Assembly (NCBI RefSeq): GCF_030816965.1 | Contig: NZ_JAUSYQ010000002.1 | Coordinates: forward strand, 5,813,501-5,877,500 | Origin: Streptomyces canus | GTDB taxonomy: Bacteria; Actinomycetota; Actinomycetes; Streptomycetales; Streptomycetaceae | Reading direction: 5' to 3' | DNA: 64,000 nt | Shown here: one piece after another, positions 37,023 to 47,065 of the stretch | Numbering within the stretch: the first letter of the stretch is position 1 | How the letters are laid out: every line of letters begins with the position of its first letter | The notes under the pieces: model-generated | What the model saw: only the letters and a program-made list of their open reading frames with translations | Database searches by the model: none | What the model was told of the DNA's origin: nothing | Position numbers and translations under genes: made by a program

Positions 37023-37453
37023 TCCAGGGACTGGGCATCGCCACCGTATGGACCTTCGACCAGCAACGCACGAAAGCCTTCTTCACCGAGAAGCTCGACT
37101 TCGAGGTGCGCAGCGAGGTCTCGATGGGCGAGATGACATGGGTCACCGTCAGCGCCAAGGAGCAACAGGGCGTCGAGCTGGCGCTGATGAGCCTCGACGG
37201 CCCGGGCCTGGACCCCGAGTCCGCCGAGGCGCTGAAGAAGCTCGTCGGCAAGGGCGTGATGGGCGCCGGAGCGTTCCGTACGGATGACTGCCGCGGTGAC
37301 TACGAGACGTTCCGGGCGCGCGGGGTGGAGTTCGTCCAGGAGCCGCAGGAGCGGCCGTACGGCATCGAGGCGATCTTCCGCGACGACAGCGGCAACTGGT
37401 ACTCGCTGACCCAGCGCAGCGAGGAGCTGGACTTCTCCAAGGACTGGGCGTGA
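37019..37453 (+). CDS. VOC (glyoxalase/bleomycin resistance) superfamily protein
   Basis: A 144-aa protein with the beta-alpha-beta-beta-beta repeats of the vicinal oxygen chelate fold: WTFDQQRTKAFFTEKLDFEV in the first half and GIEAIFRDDSGNWYSLTQR in the second, where the C-terminal Glu/Asp metal ligands would lie. Members include lyases, dioxygenases and drug-binding proteins. AraC-VOC pairs are common in actinobacteria. It overlaps both neighbours by 4 bases, forming an AraC-VOC-methyltransferase cassette. Confidence 0.88.
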   Translation: MIQGLGIATVWTFDQQRTKAFFTEKLDFEVRSEVSMGEMTWVTVSAKEQQGVELALMSLDGPGLDPESAEALKKLVGKGVMGAGAFRTDDCRGDYETFRARGVEFVQEPQERPYGIEAIFRDDSGNWYSLTQRSEELDFSKDWA

Positions 37454-38334
37454 CAAAGGACGTGGTCGAGGCCGACCACACGGCCGTACGGGTCGCCCTC
37501 TGGCGAGCCCTGCACGTCCGCGCGGATCCGCCGCCGCATGTCCTGGAGGACGAGATCGGGATGCGGCTCGCGGACCCGGACGACGGCTGGCGCGACCGCC
37601 CCGACATGGACGTGGACGCCACGCGCCGCACCCGCGCGTCGATCGTGGCCCGGGCCCGGTTCGTCGAGGACCTGGTCGTCGAGGCGGTCGGGCGAGGGGT
37701 GGACCAGTACGTCGTCCTCGGCGCCGGTCTCGACACGTTCGCCCAGCGCAGGCCCGAGGTAACCGAGTCGAGCGGACTGCGGGTCTTCGAGGTCGACCGG
37801 CCCGGCCCGCAGGCCTGGAAACGGCGGCGGCTCATGGACCTCGGGCTCGGCGTCCCCGAGTGGCTGCGGCTCGTGCCGGTCGACTTCGAGGGGGACTGGT
37901 GGGGGCGGCTCCTCAAGGCGGGGCTCGACCCCGCGCGGCCCGCGGTGGTGGCCTCCACGGGCGTCACCATGTACCTCACCCGGGAGGCGGTCGCGGCCAC
38001 GTTCCGCCTGGTCGCCGGGCTCGCTCCGGGTTCCACGCTGGTCACGACCTTCCTGCGGCCGTTGGAGGACGTCGAGCCGGAGCAGCGGCCACAGCTCGAG
38101 GCCGCCGTCGCGGGCGCGCGGGCCGCGGGGACGCCGTTCCTGAGCTTCTTCCGGCCGTCCGAGATCCTGGCCCTGGCCCGCGAGTCCGGCTTCCGTGAGG
38201 CCCGGCACGTGCCGGCGGAGGAGCTGGACCGGCGCTACTTCGGGGGGCGGACGGACGGGGTACGACCGTCCAGGGGAGAGGAGCTGATGCTGGCGCAGGT
38301 CACGGCAGCATCGGGTGGCTTCCCGTGGCCGTAG
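37450..38334 (+). CDS. SAM-dependent methyltransferase, leucine carboxyl methyltransferase-like (PF04072)
   Basis: 294 aa. The N-terminal helix block TRRTRASIVARARFVEDLVV is followed by the SAM site QYVVLGAGLDTFAQR, FEVDRPGPQAWKRR and VASTGVTMYLTREAV. These are typical of the TIGR00027/PF04072 family in Streptomyces and mycobacteria, where many members modify small molecules. GTG at 37450 overlaps the VOC gene stop. Its last codons lie in the first copy of a 154-bp tandem duplication that it shares with the 3' end of cseC. Confidence 0.88.
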   Translation: MTKDVVEADHTAVRVALWRALHVRADPPPHVLEDEIGMRLADPDDGWRDRPDMDVDATRRTRASIVARARFVEDLVVEAVGRGVDQYVVLGAGLDTFAQRRPEVTESSGLRVFEVDRPGPQAWKRRRLMDLGLGVPEWLRLVPVDFEGDWWGRLLKAGLDPARPAVVASTGVTMYLTREAVAATFRLVAGLAPGSTLVTTFLRPLEDVEPEQRPQLEAAVAGARAAGTPFLSFFRPSEILALARESGFREARHVPAEELDRRYFGGRTDGVRPSRGEELMLAQVTAASGGFPWP

Positions 38335-38561
38335 GCGCGTGTTCCGGCAGTCACAGCACGGCCACCGCGACTTTCGCCGGGGCGCCCTTCGGGGGCGGGC
38401 GGATGGAGACGGGGTACGACCGTCCAGGGGAGAGGAGCTGATGCTGGCGCAGGTCACGGCAGCATCGGGTGGCTTCCCGTGGCCGTAGGCGCGTGTTCCG
38501 GCAGCCACAGCACGGCCACCGCGCCCTCCGCCGGTGCGCCCTCCGGCGGGCCGACGGGGCG
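38254..38561. repeat. Tandem duplication, two copies of a 154-bp unit across a convergent gene junction
   Basis: Copy 1 (38254-38407) and copy 2 (38408-38561) are identical for about the first 100 bases and then differ at scattered positions. The unit carries the end of the methyltransferase gene and the end of cseC. The methyltransferase stops in copy 1 (38332-38334), while cseC stops in copy 2 (38454). In copy 1 the cseC-like frame (minus strand) has a TGA where copy 2 has a Trp codon, so it is a dead fragment. Confidence 0.9.
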
Positions 38562-39788
38562 GACGTTGCGGAACGTCAGCCGGGCCCCCAGCACCCGTGC
38601 CTGCCCCGCCGCGATGGTCAGTCCGAGCCCGTGGCCGTGGCCCGCGCGGTCCGCGCTGCCCGTACGGAAGCGGCTCGGGCCGTCCGCGAGGAGGTCCTCG
38701 GGGAAGCCGGGGCCGTGGTCGCGGACGCGGATGACCCGGCCCTCGACGGTGACCTGGACCGGCGGCTTGCCGTGTCGGGCGGCGTTGGCCAGGAGGTTGA
38801 ACAGGACGCGCTCCAGGCGGCGCGGGTCGGTCGTGACCTCCGACTCGTGCACCACGCGCACCTCGATCTCCGGGTCCTTGGCCGCCACCCGCCGGGCGAC
38901 GAACTCGCCGAGCAGGATGTCCTGGAGCTCCGCCCGCTCGGAGGCGCCGTCGAGACGGGCCACCTCCAGGACGTCCTCGACGAGGGTGCGCATGGCTTTC
39001 GCCCGGTCCAGGACCAGTTCCGTGGGCCGGCCCGGAGGCAGCAGTTCCGCCGCTGTCAGCAGGCCCGTCACCGGTGTCCGCAGCTCGTGCGCGATGTCCG
39101 CGGTGACCCGGCGCTCGGCCTCCAGCCGCTGCTGGAGAGCGTCCGCCATGGCGTCCACCGCGCTGGCGAGGTCGTCGGTCTCGTCCCGTACGACCCCGCC
39201 GATCGCGTCCCGCACCCGTACGTCCGTCTCGCCCTTGGCCATCTGGTTGGCCGCGGCCGCCGCCTTCCGCAGCCGCCGTGACAGCTGCCCGCCGATGAGC
39301 ACGCCGAGCGCGCTGCCGCCGAGGACCACCGCGATGGAGCCGATCACCAGGGCCTGGTCGAGGTCGTTGAGGATGTCGGTGCTGCGGTCGGTGAACCCGG
39401 TGTGCAGGGACAGCACATGGCCGCCCTTGACCGGGACGGCCGCCCAGATGTCCGGGCCCCGGTCGGGCCGGTCGGAGACGTACGTCGCCCGGCGGCCCTC
39501 CTCGACCTTCTCGAGCAGGGCGGGCGGCAGACGACGGTCGTCGACCGCGATGCTGGGGAAGTTCGGCTTGCCGGTCAGCTCGTAGTTGCGCTGGGCGATC
39601 TGGATCCGCTCGTCCGCGAGGTCACGCGCGTTGTCCAGCATCGAGACGCGCGCCGCGTTGTGCACGACCAGACTGAGCGCGACCGCCACGAGCGCGCCGA
39701 CCAGCGCGATGGCCGCGCTCAGCTTCCATCTCAGCCCGGTCCGCACGGCCAGCCGATCCGCCACCGGGCCCCGAAGGATCCCCCGCAT
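38454..39788 (-). CDS. cseC: Sensor histidine kinase CseC
   Basis: Membrane sensor of the sigma-E cell-envelope stress system: it phosphorylates CseB, which switches on sigE when the cell wall is damaged. 444 aa. Two transmembrane helices (about residues 22-43 and 150-172) flank an external sensing loop of about 105 residues. HAMP comes next, then HisKA with the phospho-His in ADIAHELRTPVTGLL, N-box LFNLLANAARHG, and the DHGPGFPE and GHGLGLTIA G-boxes. It lies 16 bases after cseB in the sigE-cseA-cseB-cseC order known from S. coelicolor. Its 3' end is in copy 2 of the 154-bp duplication. Confidence 0.95.
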   Translation of the reverse strand: MRGILRGPVADRLAVRTGLRWKLSAAIALVGALVAVALSLVVHNAARVSMLDNARDLADERIQIAQRNYELTGKPNFPSIAVDDRRLPPALLEKVEEGRRATYVSDRPDRGPDIWAAVPVKGGHVLSLHTGFTDRSTDILNDLDQALVIGSIAVVLGGSALGVLIGGQLSRRLRKAAAAANQMAKGETDVRVRDAIGGVVRDETDDLASAVDAMADALQQRLEAERRVTADIAHELRTPVTGLLTAAELLPPGRPTELVLDRAKAMRTLVEDVLEVARLDGASERAELQDILLGEFVARRVAAKDPEIEVRVVHESEVTTDPRRLERVLFNLLANAARHGKPPVQVTVEGRVIRVRDHGPGFPEDLLADGPSRFRTGSADRAGHGHGLGLTIAAGQARVLGARLTFRNVRPVGPPEGAPAEGAVAVLWLPEHAPTATGSHPMLP

Positions 39789-39804
39789 ACCCCAGGTCCC
39801 CCGC

Positions 39805-40509
<705 letters not shown>

Positions 40510-40575
40510 CCGGGTGCTCTCACTCTTCGGTGTCGATGCGGTCACTGGGGGATCGTTCCGGGCGGCCCGATCGGT

Positions 40576-41253
40576 TCAGTTGTCGGGCACCGGCGTCGGA
40601 TCCGCGTCGACGGCATTGCTGTAGTCGCTGTGCGTCCGGTACACAGCGGCGAACTTCCCCGAGGCCCAGCGGTACGTGATCACATTCTCGCCGGACGGGT
40701 CCGACACCGCGTCACCCTTCTCGTACACCTGTTTGGTCACCACCAGGTCGCCGCGGTCGATCTCGGCGTAGACCGGAGGCTCCTCGGTCTGGAAGACATT
40801 CTGGTACGAACCGCCCTGCTCGCGATACACGTACGAACCGACACCCACCAGATCCGCGCAGGTCACGACGTTGACGACGACGTCGTCGGCCGAGCCGCCG
40901 GTGAGGTCGCCGTAGAACAGGTCGACCGGGTACTGGTGGGCGCCACAGGGCTCCAGATCGCGCTTGACCGCCTCGGAGACCTTGGGGTCCGACCTGAGGA
41001 GAGCGACCGCGTCCTTCCGGTCCAGACGCGGGGAGGTCAGGGCGGACGGCAGGGCGGAGGGTGAGGCGCCGCCTTCCGCGACCGCGTGTGCCGGACCCTC
41101 GTCACGGGTGCCGGTGCCGCCGGTGGCGCAGGCGGAGACGAAAAGGGCGAGGGCGGCCAGCACGACCACCGCCGTGCTCGCCGCCTGGAGGATCCCCCGG
41201 ACCGGAGTGAGGTCCGGCCGGGTGGGCCCGGGCTCCGTCAGGCCGCCGCGCAA
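40576..41253 (-). CDS. cseA: Lipoprotein CseA, negative modulator of the sigma-E system
   Basis: A 225-aa predicted lipoprotein: a hydrophobic signal (VVVLAALALFVSAC) ends in a lipobox with Cys42, followed by a Ser/Ala linker and a globular extracytoplasmic domain (VDLFYGDLTGGSADDVVVNV, NVITYRWASGKFAAVYRT). In S. coelicolor loss of CseA raises sigE expression. The start appears to be TTG at 41253, overlapping sigE by 16 bases, with GAGGAG 9 bases upstream inside sigE. No ATG or GTG alternative precedes the signal sequence. Confidence 0.88.
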   Translation of the reverse strand: MRGGLTEPGPTRPDLTPVRGILQAASTAVVVLAALALFVSACATGGTGTRDEGPAHAVAEGGASPSALPSALTSPRLDRKDAVALLRSDPKVSEAVKRDLEPCGAHQYPVDLFYGDLTGGSADDVVVNVVTCADLVGVGSYVYREQGGSYQNVFQTEEPPVYAEIDRGDLVVTKQVYEKGDAVSDPSGENVITYRWASGKFAAVYRTHSDYSNAVDADPTPVPDN

Positions 41254-41780
41254 CGCTCCCGCTCCTCACGCTCCAGCGCGCGTGCGTCCAGGTCGCGGGC
41301 CTCCAGCTCCTCGCGGAGCCGGGCGAGCGCCCGGTGCAGCGTGCTCTTGACCGTTCCGGCCGACATGCCGAGGGCGGCGGCCGTCTCCTCCGTGGACATC
41401 TGCTCCCAGTGTCGCAGCACCACGACACTGCGCTGTTTGGGGGCGAGCACCTTCATGACGTCCATCAGCAGGGCGCGGTCCGCGTGCTGCTCGGTGGAGT
41501 CGTCGACCGAGGCGTCCGGGAGCTGCTCGGTCGGCACCTCCTCCAGCTTGCGCGCCCGCCACCACTCCGTGCGGGTGTTGATCATCACCCGGCGCAGATA
41601 GGCGTCCGCGAGCCGCTTGTCCTCGATGGTCTCCCAGCGGCCGTACGTCCGCACGAGCGCCGTCTGGAGCAGGTCCTGCGCGTCGACCGGGTCCGGGACC
41701 AGACGGCGTGCGCTGCGCAGCAGCGCGTCCTGCCGGGTGCGGACGTACTCCTCGAACTCGAGCACCTCGCCCTGCGCCAT
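41238..41780 (-). CDS. sigE: ECF sigma factor SigE
   Basis: An extracytoplasmic-function sigma factor directing genes for cell-wall integrity. 180 aa: region 2 (FEEYVRTRQDALLRSARRLV, DAQDLLQTALVRTYGRWETI, AYLRRVMINTRTEWWR) and region 4 (LAPKQRSVVVLRHWEQMSTE, ETAAALGMSAGTVKSTLHRA). AGGAGG lies 8 bases before the ATG at 41780. It has no anti-sigma gene and is controlled by CseBC at its promoter. The 5' leader holds a small perfect hairpin, CCGGCA/TGCCGG, at 41805-41821. I could not assign the -35/-10 by eye. Confidence 0.96.
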   Translation of the reverse strand: MAQGEVLEFEEYVRTRQDALLRSARRLVPDPVDAQDLLQTALVRTYGRWETIEDKRLADAYLRRVMINTRTEWWRARKLEEVPTEQLPDASVDDSTEQHADRALLMDVMKVLAPKQRSVVVLRHWEQMSTEETAAALGMSAGTVKSTLHRALARLREELEARDLDARALEREERERCAAA

Positions 41781-41957
41781 GTAGACCGCCTCCTGATCCC
41801 CGTTCCGGCAGTCCCTGCCGGTTCTCATCGCGTGTGCGCCGCCTGGTGTGCGGCATGGCAATCAAGCTACGGAGCTGTTGTCACGGGGCTGTGCGGAGCA
41901 GCGCGCGGCTGGCAATAGGCTGTCCGTCGGTTGTGTAACGGAAGCCGAAAAGGGGTA

Positions 41958-41983
41958 AACCGGCGCGGTGATTCGCGCCGGTT
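41958..41983 (-). terminator. Hairpin terminator after mutY, before the sigE promoter region
   Basis: AACCGGCGCG (41958-41967) and CGCGCCGGTT (41974-41983) form a perfect 10-bp stem with a 6-base loop, followed on the minus strand by TACCCCTTTT. It insulates sigE from mutY transcription. Confidence 0.75.
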
Positions 41984-42015
41984 CAGGGGGATTTGCCGGT
42001 TGGCTCCGTGTCGGG

Positions 42016-42957
42016 CTACGTCAACGGCAGTCGATACAAACCACCCGACAGGGGCTCCACGAGCCCGTCCGCGACGAGACCGTCCAGCGCCCGCGCACGC
42101 TGTACCGGTTCGTCCCACACCCGGTCGAGAACCGCCTGCGGCACCGGCGCATGAGCCTCCCGCAGCACGGCGAGCAGCTTGCCGCGGACCTGGCGGTCGG
42201 TACCGGCGTACGTCTGCCCGCGCCGCGGCGGCCCGTCGTGCTCGGGCTTGCCCGCGAGCCGCCAGGCGCACTGGGCGGCGATGGGGCAGCGCTCACAGGT
42301 CTCGTTCTTGGCCGTGCACACCAGTGCGCCCAGCTCCATCGAGGCGGCGGCCCAGCGTGCGGCGGTGCTCTCGTCCTCCGGCAGCAGCGCGCGGGCGAGC
42401 TTGCGCTCGGCGGCCGTCGTGGCGTTCGGCGGGTACCGCACGCCGGTCACCGCCCGCGCGAACACCCGCCGCACATTGGTGTCCAGCACCGCGTGCCGCT
42501 GCCCGTACGCGAAGGAGGCGACGGCGGCGGCCGTGTACTCGCCGATCCCGGGCAGCGCGAGCAGCTGCGCATGGTCCGTCGGTACGTCACCGCCGTGCCG
42601 TCCCGTTATGGCGACCGCGGCGCCGTGCAGCCGCAGCGCCCGGCGCGGATAGCCGAGCCGGCCCCAGGCGCGCACGGCCTCGCCGGGCGCCTCCGCGGCC
42701 AGATCGGCGGGCCGTGGCCACCGCGCGAGCCACTGCTGGTAGACCGGCAGCACCCGGTTCACGGGCGTCTGCTGGAGCATGAACTCACTGACCATCACCC
42801 CCCACGGCCCGGCCTCGGGCCGCCGCCACGGCAGATCCCGGGCGTGCTCGTCGAACCAGTCGATGACGGGGGAGTGCAGGCCCGCTCCGGGAGGAGCGTC
42901 GATGATGGCGTCGGCGGGGCTGCTGGGCTGGGGCTGGGGCTTCGTGGGCGCAGTCAT
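42016..42957 (-). CDS. mutY: A/G-specific adenine glycosylase
   Basis: Removes adenine mispaired with 8-oxoguanine. 313 aa: the catalytic core has SEFMLQQTPVNRVLPVYQQW, the helix-hairpin-helix LPGIGEYTAAAVASFAYG, the catalytic Asp in VLDTNVRRV, and the 4Fe-4S cluster loop C-x6-C-x2-C-x5-C (CTAKNETCERCPIAAQC). The C-terminal domain is shorter than E. coli's 8-oxoG-recognition domain. ATG at 42957. It is next to genes for disA and radA, so DNA-repair functions cluster here. Confidence 0.95.
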   Translation of the reverse strand: MTAPTKPQPQPSSPADAIIDAPPGAGLHSPVIDWFDEHARDLPWRRPEAGPWGVMVSEFMLQQTPVNRVLPVYQQWLARWPRPADLAAEAPGEAVRAWGRLGYPRRALRLHGAAVAITGRHGGDVPTDHAQLLALPGIGEYTAAAVASFAYGQRHAVLDTNVRRVFARAVTGVRYPPNATTAAERKLARALLPEDESTAARWAAASMELGALVCTAKNETCERCPIAAQCAWRLAGKPEHDGPPRRGQTYAGTDRQVRGKLLAVLREAHAPVPQAVLDRVWDEPVQRARALDGLVADGLVEPLSGGLYRLPLT

Positions 42958-43302
42958 GGCCTTCCGATCCTGCCATGCCGGGGGTGGCGGGCGGGTGTTC
43001 TGAGGGACGGGTCGCTCGGACCGGATGTACGCCACAGTCGTGGCCAGAGGTGCAAGGCTGCGATCGCGAACACGCCGTACGTCCATGTCCCGCCCGTGGG
43101 TCGCCGGCCCGAGGGGGTGACCTTCCTGGTCACGGACCGTGAGGTGCGAGCCGGTTCGGTCACGATCCGCTGTCGGCACGTGTCAGGCCTGGCGGAAGTC
43201 CCGGGCGGGACTGCCGTTTCCGGAATGATGATCCTGAAAAGTTGTGTCGCCCGGCGGCGGGTGAGGGCGGTGAAGTCGCCGATCTCTCGTACAGTTTGCG
43301 CC
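42958..43302. other. 345-base intergenic region between mutY and the Gly/Ser-linker protein
   Basis: No gene seen. It holds the divergent promoters of mutY and the 43303 gene. A perfect short dyad GTGACC-ttcct-GGTCAC lies at 43117-43133. TACAGT at 43290-43295 is a good -10 placed 7 bases before the GTG at 43303, which would make that mRNA leaderless; no convincing -35 accompanies it. Confidence 0.5.
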
Positions 43303-44154
43303 GTGGGATCTCTGCGCAATCCGGTCGGGCCGCTTCCCTCCTCCATCTACTGGCGACGGAGGGCCGTCATGCTGTCCGTCCTCGCCGTGCTGGCGCTGCT
43401 GATCGCATGGATCGTCAGCTCCGGCGGCGGAGGCGGAAAGAACGGCGCGGACGGCTCCAACGGCAAGCATCCCACCCCCTCGACGATCACCCCGGGGCCG
43501 TCCGGTTCCGGCCCTGCGATCAGTCAAGCGCCGGGCGGACGCGACGAGTCGACGACCGGCGGAGGCACCGGCGGCGGTTCGGGACCGGGCTCGGGCTCCG
43601 GTTCCGGGGCCGGAACGGGGGGCAGCTCGGGCGTCGGTGGTGAGACCGGTACGGGCGGCTCCGCCGGGGCAGCCGGAGCCGGTGGCGCGGGGAGTGCCGG
43701 TACGGGTGCCGGAGTGGGGCAGGACGACACTCTTCCGGCCGGCTCCACGCTGCCCAACTGCACCGCCGGTGCGGTGAAGTTGAGCGTGCGGAGCCTGCGC
43801 AACGCCTACGGCCCCGGCCAGACGCCCACGTTGCTGCTGACCGCGACCAACTCCTCCGGCAGTGACTGCAAGGTCGATCTGGGGCCGAAGAACGCGGTGT
43901 TGACGATCACTCAGGCCGGCGAGGACGACGCGTACTGGTCGTCCGCCGACTGTCCTGTGACCGGGGGCCACCTCGTCTACCGGGCTCCGGCCGGCAGCAG
44001 CATCACGTACACCGTGAAGTGGGACCGTAAGCCGAGTGCTCCGCAGTGTGCGACGCCTGCGGCGGGGTCGGCCGGGGCGGGGACGTACCTGGTGGAGGTC
44101 AAGGCGCCGGGGTATGCGACTGCGCAGGCTTCGTTCGTGCTGGAGAACGACTAG
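43303..44154 (+). CDS. Membrane-anchored exported protein with Gly/Ser linker
   Basis: A 283-aa Streptomyces-type protein. A short cytoplasmic N-terminus (VGSLRNPVGPLPSSIYWRRR) precedes one transmembrane helix (about residues 22-43). A roughly 110-residue low-complexity Gly/Ser/Thr linker follows, then an external beta-rich domain of about 130 residues (VKLSVRSLRNAYGPGQTPTL, LLTATNSSGSDCKVDLGPKN) with four cysteines that could form two disulfides. The domain resembles Ig-like/DUF4232-type modules. I chose the GTG at 43303; the reading frame is open far upstream but that part is not conserved-looking. Convergent with disA. Confidence 0.75.
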   Translation: MGSLRNPVGPLPSSIYWRRRAVMLSVLAVLALLIAWIVSSGGGGGKNGADGSNGKHPTPSTITPGPSGSGPAISQAPGGRDESTTGGGTGGGSGPGSGSGSGAGTGGSSGVGGETGTGGSAGAAGAGGAGSAGTGAGVGQDDTLPAGSTLPNCTAGAVKLSVRSLRNAYGPGQTPTLLLTATNSSGSDCKVDLGPKNAVLTITQAGEDDAYWSSADCPVTGGHLVYRAPAGSSITYTVKWDRKPSAPQCATPAAGSAGAGTYLVEVKAPGYATAQASFVLEND

Positions 44155-44199
44155 TCGGAGAACGACTGGCCGGAGAACGGCCAAGAGGGTGCCGGCCCC

Positions 44200-45324
44200 C
44201 TATACGTACCGCTCCAGGATCGAGCTCTCCGCCAGGCGGGACAGGCCCTCCCGGACGCTCCTTGCCCTTGCCTCGCCCACTCCGTCCACCGTCTGCAGGT
44301 CGTCCACGCTTGCCGCCAGGAGCTTCTGGAGGCTGCCGAAGTGCTCCACCAGGCGGTCGATGATCGCGCCCGGCAGGCGGGGGACCTTGGCCAGCAGGCG
44401 GAAGCCCCGGGGGGAGACGCCCGAGTCGATCGCCTCGGGGGAGCCGGTGTAGCCCAGGGCGCGGGCGACCGTGGGGAGTTCGAGGAGCTCCGCGTGGGTC
44501 AGGGCGTCCAGTTCGTACAGCGCCTCGTCGACCGTGCGGGAGCGCTTCGCGGTGGGTTCGGGGACGTAGTCCCGGACCACCAGTTCGCGTTCCGGCTCCA
44601 CGCCCGCGATCAACTCGTCCAGCTGGAGGGCGAGGAGGCGGCCGTCCGTGCCGAGTTCGACGACGTACTCGGCGATCTCCGTGGCGATACGGCGGACCAT
44701 CTCCAGGCGCTGAGCCACGGCCGAGACGTCCCGGACCGTCACGAGGTCCTCGATCTCCAGCGCGGAGAGCGTGCCCGCGACCTCGTCCAGGCGGAGCTTG
44801 TAGCGCTCCAGGGTCGCCAGGGCCTGGTTCGCGCGGGACAGGATCGCCGCCGAGTCCTCCAGGACACGGCGCTGGCCGTCGACGTACAGGGCGATGAGGC
44901 GCATCGACTGGGACACGGACACGACCGGGAAGCCGACCTGCTTGCTCACGCGGTCCGCGGTGCGGTGCCGGGTGCCCGTCTCCTCCGTCGGGATCGTCGC
45001 GTCGGGCACGAACTGCACGCCCGCCCGCAGGATCTTCGACAGGTCGGACGAGAGCACGATGCCGCCGTCCAGCTTGCACAGCTCACGCAGACGCGTGGCC
45101 GCGAACTCGACGTCCAGGACGAAACCGCCCGTGCACATCGTCTCCACCGTCTTGTCGAAGCCGAGCACGATGAGTCCGCCGGTGTTGCCGCGCAACACCC
45201 GCTCGAGGCCGTCGCGCAGGGGGGTGCCGGGGGCCACGGCGCTCAGGGAGGCGCGCATCAGGCCATCGGAACCGGCACTCCCACCGGACTTTCCGGGAGC
45301 TGCCGCCCGGTCGTTGGCTGCCAC
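44200..45324 (-). CDS. disA: DNA-integrity scanning diadenylate cyclase DisA
   Basis: Makes c-di-AMP from two ATP and couples this to DNA branch structure; c-di-AMP controls osmotic balance and cell-wall enzymes in Streptomyces. 374 aa: N-terminal DAC domain with the catalytic [10 protein letters not shown] and [11 protein letters not shown] motifs, a central coiled linker, and a C-terminal RuvA-like helix-hairpin-helix ([20 protein letters not shown]). GTG at 45324 with GGAGGAGA upstream. It lies 80 bases after radA on the same strand, the usual radA-disA arrangement; RadA proteins inhibit DisA in Bacillus. Confidence 0.96.
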   Translation of the reverse strand: MAANDRAAAPGKSGGSAGSDGLMRASLSAVAPGTPLRDGLERVLRGNTGGLIVLGFDKTVETMCTGGFVLDVEFAATRLRELCKLDGGIVLSSDLSKILRAGVQFVPDATIPTEETGTRHRTADRVSKQVGFPVVSVSQSMRLIALYVDGQRRVLEDSAAILSRANQALATLERYKLRLDEVAGTLSALEIEDLVTVRDVSAVAQRLEMVRRIATEIAEYVVELGTDGRLLALQLDELIAGVEPERELVVRDYVPEPTAKRSRTVDEALYELDALTHAELLELPTVARALGYTGSPEAIDSGVSPRGFRLLAKVPRLPGAIIDRLVEHFGSLQKLLAASVDDLQTVDGVGEARARSVREGLSRLAESSILERYV

Positions 45325-45404
45325 TGCTCTCCTCCGGTCGCGGGGTCTTGGACGCTCCCGTGTCGTCATTCGGTTCGTACGGACGGGCGAGACCAGGGCA
45401 AAGT

Positions 45405-46814
45405 CTACCGGCGGTCCTCGTCGTCCCGTGGGGCCTCTCGACGACGCGAGCGCGGAAGGACCCTCAGGGCGTCCCCTATGTCCGCGACTTCCAGGACCTT
45501 CATGCCGGACGGGATCTTGCCGGGATCGCCCGGTACGAGGGCGTGCGTGAAGCCCAGACGGTGTGCCTCGGAGAGCCTGCGCTGGACGCCCGTGACCCGT
45601 CTGACCTCGCCCGCGAGGCCCACTTCGCCGATCGCGACGAGGTTCTTGGGCAGCGGGGTGTCGCTGGCGGCCGACGCCAGGGCGAGGGCGACCGCCAGGT
45701 CCGCGGCAGGTTCCGAAAGCTTTACACCACCGACCGTCGCGGAGTAGATGTCCCGCTTGCCGAGGGCGCTGATCCGGCCTCGCTGCTCCAGGACGGCGAG
45801 CATCATCGAGACGCGGGAGGTCTCCAGACCGGAAGTGGTGCGCCGGGGCGAGGGGATCTGCGAGTCGACGGTGAGCGCCTGGACCTCGGCCACCAGAGGG
45901 CGGCGGCCCTCCAGGGTGACGGTGAGACAGGTGCCGGGGACCGGTTCGGCACGACGTGTCAGGAAAAGTCCGCTTGGGTCGGTGAGGCCCGTGATGCCTT
46001 CGTCGTGCAGTTCGAAGCAGCCGACCTCGTCGGTGGCGCCGTAGCGGTTCTTGACGCCTCGTACGAGCCTGAGGCGCGCGTGCCGGTCGCCCTCGAAGCT
46101 GAGGACCACGTCCACGAGGTGTTCGAGCAGGCGCGGGCCCGCGATCGCGCCGTCCTTGGTGACATGGCCCACCAGGAGGGTGGACATCCCGCGCTCCTTG
46201 GACGCCCGGATCAGGGCCCCGGCCACCTCGCGCACCTGGGCCATGCCGCCGGGGGCGCCGTCGATCTCGGGGGAGGCCACCGTCTGCACCGAGTCGAGGA
46301 TCAGCAGGGACGGCTTCACCGCGTCCAGGTGTCCGAGGACCGCGGACAGGTCGGTCTCGGCGGCGAGATACAGGTGGTCGTCGATCGCGCCGATACGGTC
46401 GGCGCGCAGCCGGACCTGGCTCGCGGACTCCTCACCGGTCACATAGAGCGTGCGGTGCTCGTCGCTCGCCGCCTTGGCCGCCACGTCCAGCAGCAGCGTG
46501 GACTTGCCGACCCCGGGTTCGCCCGCCAGGAGCACCACGGCGCCGGGTACGAGGCCGCCGCCGAGCACCCGGTCCAGCTCGGGCACGCCGGTGGAGCGGG
46601 CGGTGGCCTGACGGCCGTCAACCTGGCCGATGGGCACGGCGGAGGTGGTGACGCGGCCGGGTGTCGTCGTACGCACCGCGGGCGCGCCGTACTCCTCGAT
46701 CGTCCCCCAGGCCTGGCACTCGGGGCAGCGGCCGAGCCACTTGGCCGTCTGCCAGCCGCACTCGGTGCAGCGGTAGGACGGACGCTCCTTGGCGGACTTC
46801 GTACGGGCAGCCAT
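45405..46814 (-). CDS. radA: DNA repair protein RadA (Sms)
   Basis: A helicase-like recombination factor promoting branch migration. 469 aa: N-terminal zinc finger C-x2-C...C-x2-C ([18 protein letters not shown]), RecA-like core with Walker [10 protein letters not shown] and Walker [11 protein letters not shown], the family motif KNRYG, and a Lon-like C-terminal domain ([20 protein letters not shown]). ATG at 46814; no strong Shine-Dalgarno is seen. Upstream of disA in the same unit. Confidence 0.96.
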   Translation of the reverse strand: MAARTKSAKERPSYRCTECGWQTAKWLGRCPECQAWGTIEEYGAPAVRTTTPGRVTTSAVPIGQVDGRQATARSTGVPELDRVLGGGLVPGAVVLLAGEPGVGKSTLLLDVAAKAASDEHRTLYVTGEESASQVRLRADRIGAIDDHLYLAAETDLSAVLGHLDAVKPSLLILDSVQTVASPEIDGAPGGMAQVREVAGALIRASKERGMSTLLVGHVTKDGAIAGPRLLEHLVDVVLSFEGDRHARLRLVRGVKNRYGATDEVGCFELHDEGITGLTDPSGLFLTRRAEPVPGTCLTVTLEGRRPLVAEVQALTVDSQIPSPRRTTSGLETSRVSMMLAVLEQRGRISALGKRDIYSATVGGVKLSEPAADLAVALALASAASDTPLPKNLVAIGEVGLAGEVRRVTGVQRRLSEAHRLGFTHALVPGDPGKIPSGMKVLEVADIGDALRVLPRSRRREAPRDDEDRR

Positions 46815-47065
46815 GCACGAACCGTAACCGCCGCCACTGACAACCCGGTCGCCGCCCGCCGCACGGCGGGCGCCCCGGCATCCGGACCGACCCGGCCCCG
46901 GCATCCGAATCAGCTCGCGCCCGCGCGCGAACCGGCCACGTCACGACGGGAACGAGCCACGGAATCACGGGCTCCTGTCCCCTATTGAGGGATCGTTTCA
47001 CCCGTACGGAGTAAAAGTGCTCGAGGCGCCGGTAGGGGCCATCTTCGGCCCCCTACGGTCCACGG

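Noticed and set aside
41968..44154. A 728-codon plus-strand frame covering mutY and the following gene
   Set aside because: Only the part from the GTG at 43303 looks coding; the rest is antisense to mutY.
44200..45369. Longer DisA starting at 45369
   Set aside because: The GTG at 45324 has a strong GGAGGAGA and starts the family-like N-terminus; the upstream codons are Arg/Pro-rich and unconserved-looking.
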